64,000 nucleotides of DNA from Dysgonomonas mossii DSM 22836 (GTDB taxonomy: Bacteria; Bacteroidota; Bacteroidia; Bacteroidales; Dysgonomonadaceae): positions 1-64,000 of the forward strand of contig NZ_GL892005.1 in the NCBI RefSeq assembly GCF_000213575.1. Direction: 5' to 3'. The translations under genes and the position numbers were made by a program. The notes beneath the pieces are model-generated. The model was not told the origin of the DNA and searched no databases. It saw only the letters and a list, made by a program, of their open reading frames with translations. Below, piece after piece: positions 56,254-64,000 of this stretch (within the stretch, counting starts at the first letter, position 1; every line of letters starts with the position of its first letter).

Positions 56254-57660
56254 CTACATTTTTACTCCTCGTGATTTGGTCTGTTGTTGCTCTTTTTTCT
56301 CTTCCTGCTTCTCCTGTTGTTTTTCAGAAGGCTGAGTTTGTCCCTGTTTGAGAGGTTCTTCATTCTTCTTGGTTGCTTCATTGGTTTTGCCTTCGGAGTT
56401 GACAGCAACTTGAGTCTTACTATTGTTGTCGGGAGTAACTTTTTGTGCTTTATCGGGATTCCATTTGAAAAAATCCAGTTTTTCTTTCTCTGTATTCACT
56501 TTGATATAGGCATTGAAAGTTTCACCTTTTTTATCGAGCATGCCTGTTACATAGATAGTTTTGTTCTCTTTCAGTTTATCCTGTTGTTCCTGAGATAATT
56601 CGACACCCAACAATTTGGTCGGAATACGGAACTTTTTTTCCTGCGGCTGGGACTGGTCCTGTTTATTCGCATTCGATTGCTGTTGGTCTTGGGAGAGTTT
56701 ATTGGCATTGTCGAATTTGAACTCCAGACCTCTGCGGTCGGCATTAATCTGTACGGTGGCATTGAATTCTTTTCCGTTTTTACCTGTCATTCCTCCGATA
56801 TAGACTCCTTTTCCTTCGGCTAAATCTTTTTTTTGCTGTTCGTTCAAAGCAACTCCTTTGATTTCATTGGGTATTTTTATTCTGTCGGCACGGACAGCAA
56901 CCAGTTCATTAGTCATTTTGTCGATAGACACAAAGGCTTTCATCTTCTCGCCTTTGGCGGGTTCTATCTCAACTAACCGTCCAGCATGCCCTGTCTGGCG
57001 AAGATTTTGTTTGTCATCTTCATTCAGGCGTGTTCCGTAAAACGGCCTGTCCAGTTCGGGTTCTTTCCGCAGGGCATGAATGGCCACAGTTAAATTACCT
57101 TCTGCTGTTTCCCGAAGTGAGAGGCGAGCATCGGTTCGGATAGTCATCCCGTCGATTTCAACTTTAATAGGTATGAGTCCGGGAGATTTTTGCCAGTTGA
57201 GCATTTTATCCATGCTCTTGGTCTGCTCCAACATTTCTTTGGTTACACCCAGTTTTTCAAATTGGGACCAGTCAATACGGGATTCATCGATTGCCTGATA
57301 TTGTTTCTTGGCAAATTCTTCGGGTAATACCCTGTGTTCATTTAGGAACTTTTTATTAGAAGGGTTCTCTGGGTCTTTGAGCATTGTTTCTAATACGTTT
57401 ACAACATTTTCAAGTGCATTGAGTGGCACTTTGAAGAAATGGAAATGTGTCGGTTCCTTACATTGACGTAAGAAATTGGACATAAAGTTTTCCAAAGCAT
57501 CGCCGTGCTTATTGATCTTCAGGAATTCAGGTTCATTCTTTTGCTCAGGCTTAACGGTTTTCGGTGTGCCGTCTTCATTTATACCTGAAACAACATTCAG
57601 TTTATTGCTGTCCTTTTCTTTTACCAGCAGGACATCCTGGCTTTTTAGCTTTTCGTTCAT
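56254..57660 (-). CDS. DUF4099/DUF3945 protein
   Basis: 468 residues. The N-terminal part (about 1-190, QDVLLVKEKDSNKLNVVSG) matches DUF4099, the middle matches DUF3945, with three copies of a 50-60-residue repeat (GVALNEQQKKDLAEGKGVYIGGM and GVELSQEQQDKLKENKTIYV type) and a disordered Lys/Gln/Glu-rich tail ending KSRGVKM. The same end (KSRGIKI) is seen in the methylase-helicase. Function is unknown; it is always in this ICE block. The ATG at 57660 is close to a partial copy of the recurring motif (57668-57680). Confidence 0.85.
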   Translation of the reverse strand: MNEKLKSQDVLLVKEKDSNKLNVVSGINEDGTPKTVKPEQKNEPEFLKINKHGDALENFMSNFLRQCKEPTHFHFFKVPLNALENVVNVLETMLKDPENPSNKKFLNEHRVLPEEFAKKQYQAIDESRIDWSQFEKLGVTKEMLEQTKSMDKMLNWQKSPGLIPIKVEIDGMTIRTDARLSLRETAEGNLTVAIHALRKEPELDRPFYGTRLNEDDKQNLRQTGHAGRLVEIEPAKGEKMKAFVSIDKMTNELVAVRADRIKIPNEIKGVALNEQQKKDLAEGKGVYIGGMTGKNGKEFNATVQINADRRGLEFKFDNANKLSQDQQQSNANKQDQSQPQEKKFRIPTKLLGVELSQEQQDKLKENKTIYVTGMLDKKGETFNAYIKVNTEKEKLDFFKWNPDKAQKVTPDNNSKTQVAVNSEGKTNEATKKNEEPLKQGQTQPSEKQQEKQEEKKEQQQTKSRGVKM

Positions 57661-57682
57661 AATAATTGTGGATAATTAGTGA

Positions 57683-57994
57683 TTATTCTTCTGAGGTGTT
57701 TTCTTCCCTGTCTTTATCTATTTCCTGCATATATTTTCGAAGGAATTCTTCGATATCTGACTTATAGTAATAGGTTTTCTGTTCAATCTGTTTGTATTTG
57801 AGCTTACCTTCACTACGGTAGCGTTGGAGGCTTCGTTTGCTTACTTTGAGTTGAAAACAGAGGTCTTGGTTATCAAGCAGTATTTCTCCGCTCAAAACAT
57901 TCTGACGATTGAGCATCTGATCTATCCGCTTTTCCAAACTTTCAATCTTCGCCCACAGCCTGTTCATCCATTGTTCAAACTCTTCATCTGACAT
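57683..57994 (-). CDS. Helix-turn-helix protein (excisionase-like), second copy
   Basis: 103 residues with an HTH_17-type DNA-binding domain (about 40-90: DLCFQLKVSKRSLQRYRSEGK) and an N-terminal coiled coil. Small proteins of this type in ICEs act as excisionases or regulators. It overlaps the previous HTH gene by 11 bases, and is followed 22 bases later by the DUF4099 gene. Paralogue of the upstream gene. Confidence 0.8.
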   Translation of the reverse strand: MSDEEFEQWMNRLWAKIESLEKRIDQMLNRQNVLSGEILLDNQDLCFQLKVSKRSLQRYRSEGKLKYKQIEQKTYYYKSDIEEFLRKYMQEIDKDREENTSEE

Positions 57995-58325
57995 ATTCCA
58001 GATAGGCTTTTCGGAATTCTTGATAGGACTTGATATGTGTAGGGAATATTTTTTCTTTTACAAGTTGTTCTACATCTTCGAATTTGTAGATGCACTTCCC
58101 TTTTTCGATGTAATAGAAAAGCCTTCCTTCTTTACGGATGCGCTGGAGGGTGCGGGAACTGACATCCAGAATATCGCAAATTTCTTCTGATTCCAACCGG
58201 ATAGCGCTCCAATCGGGGTCTTTGTTGTTGGGCGTAGCTTCAATGTTTGTTACAAACCCGGCAATGCGGTCAATCTTCTTTTCCAGTTGTTTAAAGGCAT
58301 CACTCTCGAATGTTATTACTTCCAT
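57984..58325 (-). CDS. Helix-turn-helix protein (excisionase-like), first copy
   Basis: 113 residues with the same HTH_17 pattern (about 45-90: EICDILDVSSRTLQRIRKEGR) and an N-terminal helical part. It opens the minus-strand group of HTH, HTH and DUF4099. In CTnDOT-type elements genes like this are part of the excision/regulation block. It faces the divergent defence operon. Confidence 0.8.
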   Translation of the reverse strand: MEVITFESDAFKQLEKKIDRIAGFVTNIEATPNNKDPDWSAIRLESEEICDILDVSSRTLQRIRKEGRLFYYIEKGKCIYKFEDVEQLVKEKIFPTHIKSYQEFRKAYLEYVR

Positions 58326-58498
58326 ATCTGATTTTTTATTGGTTTGGGGACAAATTTCAGATATGTTAATTCGAAGAATATACCAGTCTTATACGGGGTG
58401 GATAAAGAAATTCATATTTAAAACAGATTGTTTAGAATGGAATTGTTCATTAAGATTTTATATCTAAAAAATTACGCTCTAGTCTCTCAATTTTTCAT

Positions 58499-58506
58499 TA
58501 CATTTG
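58499..58506 (+). promoter_or_regulatory. Promoter -7 element for the ssp operon
   Basis: TACATTTG fits TAnnTTTG, 100 bases before sspB, in a very AT-rich gap. A -33 TTTG at the right distance was not found. Confidence 0.4.
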
Positions 58507-58550
58507 TGTTTGTTTATAGAAAAAATAATAATAAAATAATCTCATTTAAC

Positions 58551-58580
58551 AATCTTGCTTACAGTATATTAAGCAAGGAT
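58551..58580 (+). promoter_or_regulatory. Imperfect inverted repeat in the ssp leader
   Basis: AATCTTGCTTA and TAAGCAAGGATT form an imperfect repeat of about 11-12 bp with one bulged G, 25 bases before the sspB start and after the likely promoter. It may be an operator or an RNA hairpin controlling translation. Confidence 0.45.
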
Positions 58581-58605
58581 TGCGCAAAAAGACATTAGTA
58601 ATAAA

Positions 58606-59463
58606 ATGATTAAATACACTTTTTCAGGACACGATAGCTTCCATTGCAAAGATCTATGGCTGAAAAAAGGCTATGATTTCGTAAATGCAGAAAAAAACTT
58701 CAATGACGACGATGCTGTGGTTGATTTGGGAGTCGGAAAAAACATGGTAACTGCAATAAGATATTGGATAAAAGCCTTTGACGTAGTTGATGATAGTATG
58801 AAAATTACTGAATGGGCTGATAGAATTTTTGCAAATAATGGTTATGATCCTTATATTGAAAACATTGGTACTTTATGGATTTTACACTATAAACTATTAA
58901 AAACAAGATTAGCATCAATTTATCATTTGACATTTTTCGATTTTCAAAAAGAATACAGAGAATTCACATCAGAGCAATTGTTAGGCTTTATTAAAAGAAA
59001 TTGTTCGGAAACAGACTTACTATATCCATTTAATGAAAATACAGTAAAAAGAGATATTAATGTTTTCTTACATAATTATGTAAGACCAATGAATGATGGA
59101 AAATCTATCGAAGATTTTTCTTCTCTATTAATTGATTTAAATTTGATATATGCATCTAGTACGGAAAACCGACGATTTAGGTTTGGTTATAATACTAAAA
59201 GTTATCTTGCTCCTGAAATCGCATTATTTATTATTTTAGATATGTTTGAAGAAGATAAAATAATTGATTTCCATTCTCTATCAAATTTATTTTTTTCACT
59301 CTGCATTACATCTGATGAATTGATGCAAATACTAGAGGATATCAAAGAAAAATATCCAGAAGTTATATTTTCTGATGATTCTGGCATAAAGCAAATTCAA
59401 CTTCGAGCTGCATTTGATAAATGGGAACTTCTTCATGATTATTACAATTTAACAAATAATTAA
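58606..59463 (+). CDS. sspB: SspB-like DUF4007 protein
   Basis: 285 residues. The N-terminus FSGHDSFHCKDLWLKKGYDF and LGVGKNMVTAIRYWIKAF match the DUF4007 family. From memory of the SspABCD-SspE literature, the DUF4007 component (SspB) is a nicking nuclease that makes single-strand phosphorothioate placement possible. No signal peptide, so cytoplasmic. It is directly followed by sspC (stop and start adjoin). The whole operon is clearly more A+T-rich than the transfer genes. The alternative (a BREX component) is less likely as no PglZ is seen. Confidence 0.75.
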   Translation: MIKYTFSGHDSFHCKDLWLKKGYDFVNAEKNFNDDDAVVDLGVGKNMVTAIRYWIKAFDVVDDSMKITEWADRIFANNGYDPYIENIGTLWILHYKLLKTRLASIYHLTFFDFQKEYREFTSEQLLGFIKRNCSETDLLYPFNENTVKRDINVFLHNYVRPMNDGKSIEDFSSLLIDLNLIYASSTENRRFRFGYNTKSYLAPEIALFIILDMFEEDKIIDFHSLSNLFFSLCITSDELMQILEDIKEKYPEVIFSDDSGIKQIQLRAAFDKWELLHDYYNLTNN

Positions 59464-62400
59464 ATGAAATTCACAACATCTATAAATATTGAGAGAGATA
59501 AAGAAAGTGTATTTCACTATATACCAACAAGTAATGGAGAAAATGTTGTTAGGCAAATAGTCAATGACTTTAATTCAGGTATCCATTCTTTTAATATTAT
59601 TGGTTCTTTTGGAACTGGTAAATCTAGCCTTTTGCTAGCTCTACAACATGACTTAAATGCTAAGACTAACTTTCTTATTAAAAACAATGGGCAGTTTAAT
59701 GGATACAAATTATTTGAATTTGTTAATATTGTTGGGGAGTATCAACAATTAAAAGAGTGTCTTAATTCAAAATTAGGACTTGAGAAATATAACAAAAAAA
59801 ACTTCTTTGAGGCTTTTGAATGCTTTTATCAAGATATTCTGAAAGAGGATAAATTTCTTTTTATTCTAATTGATGAATTTGGCAAAATATTAGAACATGC
59901 AGCAAAAAATAATCCTGAATCTGAATTATATTTCTTGCAAGAGTTTGCAGAATATATAAATAATCCCAAAAAGAATATCGTTTTATTGACAACATTGCAT
60001 CAATCATTTAATGCATATTCTAATAGGTTAAGTCAAATACAGAGAAATGAATGGGAAAAAGTGAAAGGGCGATTTAAAGAAGTTGTATTTAATGAACCTA
60101 TTGAACAATTATTGTTTTTGGCCGCCTCAGATATAAACGGAGCAGATGTTTCAAAATTAAATGAGAATCATATTGGTGCTTTATATGAAGAAGCTCTTAA
60201 AGCGAAATTTATTGATGGCAGAATATTTTCAAAAGAACTTGCTACTCAACTTTATCCTCTTGACATTTTTGCCGCAAAGACTCTTACATTAGCGATACAA
60301 AAATATGGACAAAATGAGAGGTCCTTATTTTCATTTTTAGTTTCTTCTGATTTTAAAGACTTTAATACTAGGGGGCAACTATATAGTTTACCTAAAACTT
60401 ATGACTATATTGTTAATAATTTCCATAGTCATATCTACGAAACACATAGTGGGTCTGCAAATTGGACTGCAATACAAGTTGCATTAGAAAGAATTGAAGC
60501 TTTCTTTGAGAATGAGATTCAAACTGTAAGCCAACTAATCAAAACAATAGGTCTTTTAAATATTTTTGCTCCAAAAGGAAGCTCTTTCGATATAAATTTT
60601 CTATCTCAATATGCAAAATTATCATTAGGTATATCAAATGCAAGGAAATTAATAGAAAGGCTAGAAAAAACGAAGATCATAAGATATGCAAAATATAAAT
60701 CACAATATATTCTTTTTGAAGGTACTGACATTGATATTGAAGCTGAACTTATCAAAGCAGGGTCTATTATTCCTAAGTCTGAAGACTTTGTTACAAAATT
60801 AAATAAGCATTTTGATTTTAATATTATTCCAGCTAAGTCTTACCAATATGAGACTGGAGCTCCTCGATACTTTCAATTTATCATTAGCGATATTCCATAT
60901 GAAAAAGAGCCAAAAGGAGATATTGATGGTTATATAAATTTAATTTTTTCCAAAGATTTAAATACCAATGATGTTCAAAATAAATCTCAAGATATTAATT
61001 CTGCTATAATTTATGCTTATTTCAATAACACAGACGCGATACTAAATCAAATATTTGAAATTGATAAATATCTATATGTTTTAGAGAGAGTACTTATTGA
61101 TAGAGAGGATAAGGTTGCTTTTAGAGAATTTGAGAAAGGATTACAACATGAAGAATCTTTATTGAATCAAATAGTTCTAAATGATTTATTCTCTAATGAT
61201 GGAACTGTAGATTGGTATTTTAGTGGAGAGAAACTTGATATTTCAAATAAGACAGTTTTCAATAAGAAAATATCAGAAATATGCAATATTATCTATGATG
61301 CCACACCTGTATTTAAAAATGAATTAGTAAATAAACATAAGGTTAGTGGCGCCATTTCTCTAGCAAGAAATAATTTACTAATTGCTTTGTTAGAAAATAG
61401 TGGCCTCAAAGATCTAGATTTTCCTGATAATAAATTTCCTCCTGAAAAATCTATTTATCTTTCGTTAATAAAGAATATTGGAATACACCGTAATGAAAAC
61501 GAATATTTCTATTTAGCAGCTCCTATAGAACCTTCGTTTATCCGATTATGGCAACTATGTGAATCTTTTTTAGAAAGTGCGATAGAAAAAAAACGTAATT
61601 TAAAAGATTTGATCAATCTACTTCAGGATAAACCGTTTAAATTAAAACAAGGGTTAATTGATTTTTGGATCCCAATTTTCTTAATAATCAAAAAGGAAGA
61701 TTATGCTTTATATAGTAACGAGACTTATATTCCTAATCTTAATAAAGAAGTATTGGATCTGCTACAAAGGAATCCATCTGATTTTCAGATTAGGACATTC
61801 GCTGTTGAAGGAATTAGACTAGATTTGTTTAATAAATATAGAGAAGCGATTAATTTAAAAAGGGAAGATAAAATAGAAGGTTCTTCTTTTATTGAAACAA
61901 TCAAGCCATTTCTTACATTCTATAACCGTTCTCTAAATGAATATGCAAGGAATACGCATAAGTTGCAAAAGCAATCTATAGACTTTAGAGATGTTTTAGC
62001 TAATGCTACCGATCCCGAAAAAACATTTTTTGAAGATCTTCCAAGAGTACTTGGCTATAAAGACATAGATCTAATAGACAACCCTGATTATTTACATAAC
62101 TTTGTAGACTCTCTTCAAAATTCTATTAGAGAATTAAGAACATGTTATTCAGAATTATTAAACAGAATAGAATCATACTTGTTGAAATCCTTAGGCATAA
62201 AAGAGAAGGATTTTGAGCTATACAAAAAAAATATCGAAAAGAGATATCAAAACGTAAAAGAATATCTTTTACCTACAAGACAAAAAGCATTTTATTCCAG
62301 GGTAATGGCTCCTTTAAAGGATCGTTCAGCATGGCTTAATTCTATATCATATGTAATAATAAATAAATCATTAGAAAATTTACTTGATAATGAGGAAGAG

Positions 62401-62673
62401 TATTTATTAGAAAGGCTTACATATTCTTTTTCAGAATTATCAGACTTTGTCGACTTACATAAAAACGCAAATACTGTAGACAGCTTAGCACTCAAAGTCG
62501 ATATTACAACCTTAAATAAAGGAAAAAGTACCAAACAAATAATTTTACCTGATAATAAAAAAGAAGAAAGTCAAGAATTAGAAGAATTATTAAAGAAATA
62601 TTTATCTGATGATGACAATGTAAATATATATACACTTTGTCAGATACTAAACAATAAATTAAAGAATGAGTAA
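59464..62673 (+). CDS. sspC: SspC-like P-loop ATPase
   Basis: 1069 residues. Walker A GSFGTGKSS is at about 47-55 and Walker B with FLFILIDEFGK at about 130-140, close to the N-terminus; the rest is a long helical region without a known catalytic motif. It fits the large ATPase of the Ssp system, which powers modification, and is also distantly like BrxC-type ATPases. It begins right after the sspB stop and overlaps sspD by eight bases. Only its order and partner genes point to SspC, so the name is inferred. Confidence 0.7.
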   Translation: MKFTTSINIERDKESVFHYIPTSNGENVVRQIVNDFNSGIHSFNIIGSFGTGKSSLLLALQHDLNAKTNFLIKNNGQFNGYKLFEFVNIVGEYQQLKECLNSKLGLEKYNKKNFFEAFECFYQDILKEDKFLFILIDEFGKILEHAAKNNPESELYFLQEFAEYINNPKKNIVLLTTLHQSFNAYSNRLSQIQRNEWEKVKGRFKEVVFNEPIEQLLFLAASDINGADVSKLNENHIGALYEEALKAKFIDGRIFSKELATQLYPLDIFAAKTLTLAIQKYGQNERSLFSFLVSSDFKDFNTRGQLYSLPKTYDYIVNNFHSHIYETHSGSANWTAIQVALERIEAFFENEIQTVSQLIKTIGLLNIFAPKGSSFDINFLSQYAKLSLGISNARKLIERLEKTKIIRYAKYKSQYILFEGTDIDIEAELIKAGSIIPKSEDFVTKLNKHFDFNIIPAKSYQYETGAPRYFQFIISDIPYEKEPKGDIDGYINLIFSKDLNTNDVQNKSQDINSAIIYAYFNNTDAILNQIFEIDKYLYVLERVLIDREDKVAFREFEKGLQHEESLLNQIVLNDLFSNDGTVDWYFSGEKLDISNKTVFNKKISEICNIIYDATPVFKNELVNKHKVSGAISLARNNLLIALLENSGLKDLDFPDNKFPPEKSIYLSLIKNIGIHRNENEYFYLAAPIEPSFIRLWQLCESFLESAIEKKRNLKDLINLLQDKPFKLKQGLIDFWIPIFLIIKKEDYALYSNETYIPNLNKEVLDLLQRNPSDFQIRTFAVEGIRLDLFNKYREAINLKREDKIEGSSFIETIKPFLTFYNRSLNEYARNTHKLQKQSIDFRDVLANATDPEKTFFEDLPRVLGYKDIDLIDNPDYLHNFVDSLQNSIRELRTCYSELLNRIESYLLKSLGIKEKDFELYKKNIEKRYQNVKEYLLPTRQKAFYSRVMAPLKDRSAWLNSISYVIINKSLENLLDNEEEYLLERLTYSFSELSDFVDLHKNANTVDSLALKVDITTLNKGKSTKQIILPDNKKEESQELEELLKKYLSDDDNVNIYTLCQILNNKLKNE

Positions 62674-63769
62674 AGTTAGACATGTATTAGGTATATCAGG
62701 GGGGAAGGATAGTGCTGCCCTGGCTATATATATGAAGAATAAACACTCTGATATTCCAATTGAATATTATAATTCAGATACTGGTTGTGAACTAGAAGAA
62801 ACAATCGAATTTGTTAAACAATTAAAAGGTTTTTTAGGGCATATTGAAATGCTTGTTGCAGCAAAAGATAGTCCTGAGCCTACTCCTTTTGATCATTTTC
62901 TTAAAGCTAATGGAGGATATCTTCCTTCTCCCCAAGCAAGATGGTGCACTCAGAAAATGAAATTAGCAGAATTTGAGGATTTTGTTAAGGATGATTATGC
63001 AATTTCCTATGTTGGTATTCGAGGAGATGAACAAAGAGAGGGATATGTGTCTACAAAGTCTAATATTCAATCAATCTTTCCTTTTAGGAAGAATATTTGG
63101 AGTTTAGATGTCATTACAAAGGTTTTAAATGATGATAATATCGACCAATTTAGCAAATACTATAAAGAGATTGCTAATAAGAAAACTTTTGATGAGGTAA
63201 GAAATATATTATTGCAGCCTCTAACGAAATCTTTCTTTTATTCCAAAAAACTTAATTATTTACTGGACACAAATATTGTATATTTTAATAAAGCTGTTTT
63301 TGAATGGTTAAAAACTACTGATTATCCTGTAGGTAAATTAGATTCTTTTCCTTTGGTAGAAAATACTGATAATTTAAATGTTGATGACATAAAAAAAATA
63401 TTAATTGATAGTGGTATTGGAATGCCAGCATATTATGATCCTATAATGTTTGAAGTTGACGGAGAGGTTGGCTATTATAATAGAAGCAGATCTGGATGTT
63501 ATTTTTGTTTTTACCAACAAAAGATAGAATGGATTTGGTTATATGAGCAACATCCAAAACTATTTGAACAAGCAATGGAATATGAGAAAAGTGGTTATAC
63601 TTGGATACAAGGGGAACGTTTAAGTGATCTTATTCATCCAGAGAGAATAAGGCAAATAAAATTAGACTTTATTAAACGCTCGAAGCAAATTTCTTCAAAG
63701 AAAAAGGATTCACGCCTTGTAAATATGTTCGAGGATGACAACATAAATTGTGCTAATTGTTTTATCTAA
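62666..63769 (+). CDS. sspD: SspD-like PP-loop sulfur-transfer protein (DndC-like)
   Basis: 367 residues. It has the PP-loop SGGKDS (about 11-16) of the PAPS reductase/ATP pyrophosphatase fold and Cys residues in RWCTQK (about 93), GCYFCF (about 277-280) and the terminal NCANCF, which fit an Fe-S cluster as in DndC/SspD. It is expected to activate and put sulfur onto the DNA backbone. A cysteine desulfurase (SspA) is not in the window, so sulfur may come from a host enzyme. It overlaps sspC by eight bases. Confidence 0.82.
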   Translation: MSKVRHVLGISGGKDSAALAIYMKNKHSDIPIEYYNSDTGCELEETIEFVKQLKGFLGHIEMLVAAKDSPEPTPFDHFLKANGGYLPSPQARWCTQKMKLAEFEDFVKDDYAISYVGIRGDEQREGYVSTKSNIQSIFPFRKNIWSLDVITKVLNDDNIDQFSKYYKEIANKKTFDEVRNILLQPLTKSFFYSKKLNYLLDTNIVYFNKAVFEWLKTTDYPVGKLDSFPLVENTDNLNVDDIKKILIDSGIGMPAYYDPIMFEVDGEVGYYNRSRSGCYFCFYQQKIEWIWLYEQHPKLFEQAMEYEKSGYTWIQGERLSDLIHPERIRQIKLDFIKRSKQISSKKKDSRLVNMFEDDNINCANCFI

Positions 63770-63783
63770 TACTTAAAGTTATT

Positions 63784-64000
63784 ATGTCCGTTATTAATAT
63801 TGAAAGTGCCTTTAATACAGAAAATAGGAGTGTAGATGACTTCTTTAATCAAACAGGTCAAGGATTATATATTCCATTTTACCAACGAGAATATAGTTGG
63901 GATCAAGATAATATAGAACAATTACTAGAAGATATTTCAAAAGGAGTTCTTCGTGTAATTGATGATAAAAGCAGTAATAACAAAGAGATAAGATTTCTTG
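63784..64000 (+). CDS. sspE: SspE-like DUF262 protein, 3' end outside window
   Basis: 72 residues are visible. The signature YIPFYQREYSWDQDNIEQLL (about 27-46) is the N-terminal GmrSD/DUF262 type NTPase motif. In Ssp systems SspE senses phosphorothioation and nicks unmodified DNA with a DUF1524 nuclease domain, which would be beyond the window. It begins 14 bases after the sspD stop. Confidence 0.72.
   Translation, partial: MSVINIESAFNTENRSVDDFFNQTGQGLYIPFYQREYSWDQDNIEQLLEDISKGVLRVIDDKSSNNKEIRFL

Noticed and set aside
58606-63769. BREX type 4 (which also has a PAPS reductase-like protein and a large ATPase)
   Set aside because: DUF4007 and DUF262 are Ssp parts, and no PglZ or BrxL is in the window.

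Overview
The window reads as an integrative and conjugative element (ICE) of the Bacteroides CTnDOT type carrying two cargo modules. The host is a member of the Bacteroidota, most likely Bacteroidales and plausibly Dysgonomonas-like. The evidence is SusC/SusD proteins, a full set of Bacteroides-type Tra proteins, TAnnTTTG-type promoter elements, an RteC relative, and one glycosidase with a type IX secretion tail. Genus level is inference. Neither end of the ICE, nor an integrase, is visible.

Left part (1-12880): an incomplete unknown gene with its terminator, then a small PH-domain membrane gene. A long minus-strand transfer operon follows, running traA, a traB-like gene, a traD-position gene, traE, F, G, I, J, K, L, M, N, O, an adenine methyltransferase, traQ, and possibly a 35-residue micro-ORF before a terminator. 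The methyltransferase sits where CTnDOT has the primase-like traP, and no traH is seen. The products build the conjugation channel (VirB2-like to VirB10-like parts and the VirB4-like ATPase TraG).

Mobilisation part (12881-18743): an 880-base non-coding stretch has an AT-rich TCGATA-rich block and then a dense series of hairpins, the best oriT candidate. It leads into plus-strand mobA, mobB (relaxase), an out-of-place DUF493 gene and mobC (coupling protein). An rteC gene split by a frameshift in a run of eight A closes this block.

Cargo 1 (18827-47658): a polysaccharide utilisation locus for a beta-mannan, probably acetylated. It has SusC/SusD, a surface-binding lipoprotein, GH26 and GH5 mannanases, two tandem GH-A lipoproteins, two GH2 enzymes (one a clear beta-mannosidase), GH3, GH30, a GH130 phosphorylase, three esterases, a sodium-solute symporter and an AraC-type regulator. 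Surface enzymes would cut and bind mannan, SusCD would import oligosaccharides, periplasmic enzymes and esterases would trim them, and the symporter and phosphorylase would complete uptake and catabolism.

Right part (47766-58325): the conserved ICE maintenance block, with a methylase-helicase, a DUF1896 protein, topoisomerase III, a DUF4099/DUF3945 protein and two small helix-turn-helix proteins.

Cargo 2 (58606-end): an A+T-rich operon of DUF4007 protein, P-loop ATPase, DndC-like PP-loop protein and the start of a DUF262 protein. This matches the SspB-SspC-SspD-SspE phosphorothioation defence system, without a neighbouring sspA in view. A short motif (GCTAATTATCCAA in gene sense) recurs in front of several ICE operons and may be a shared leader element.
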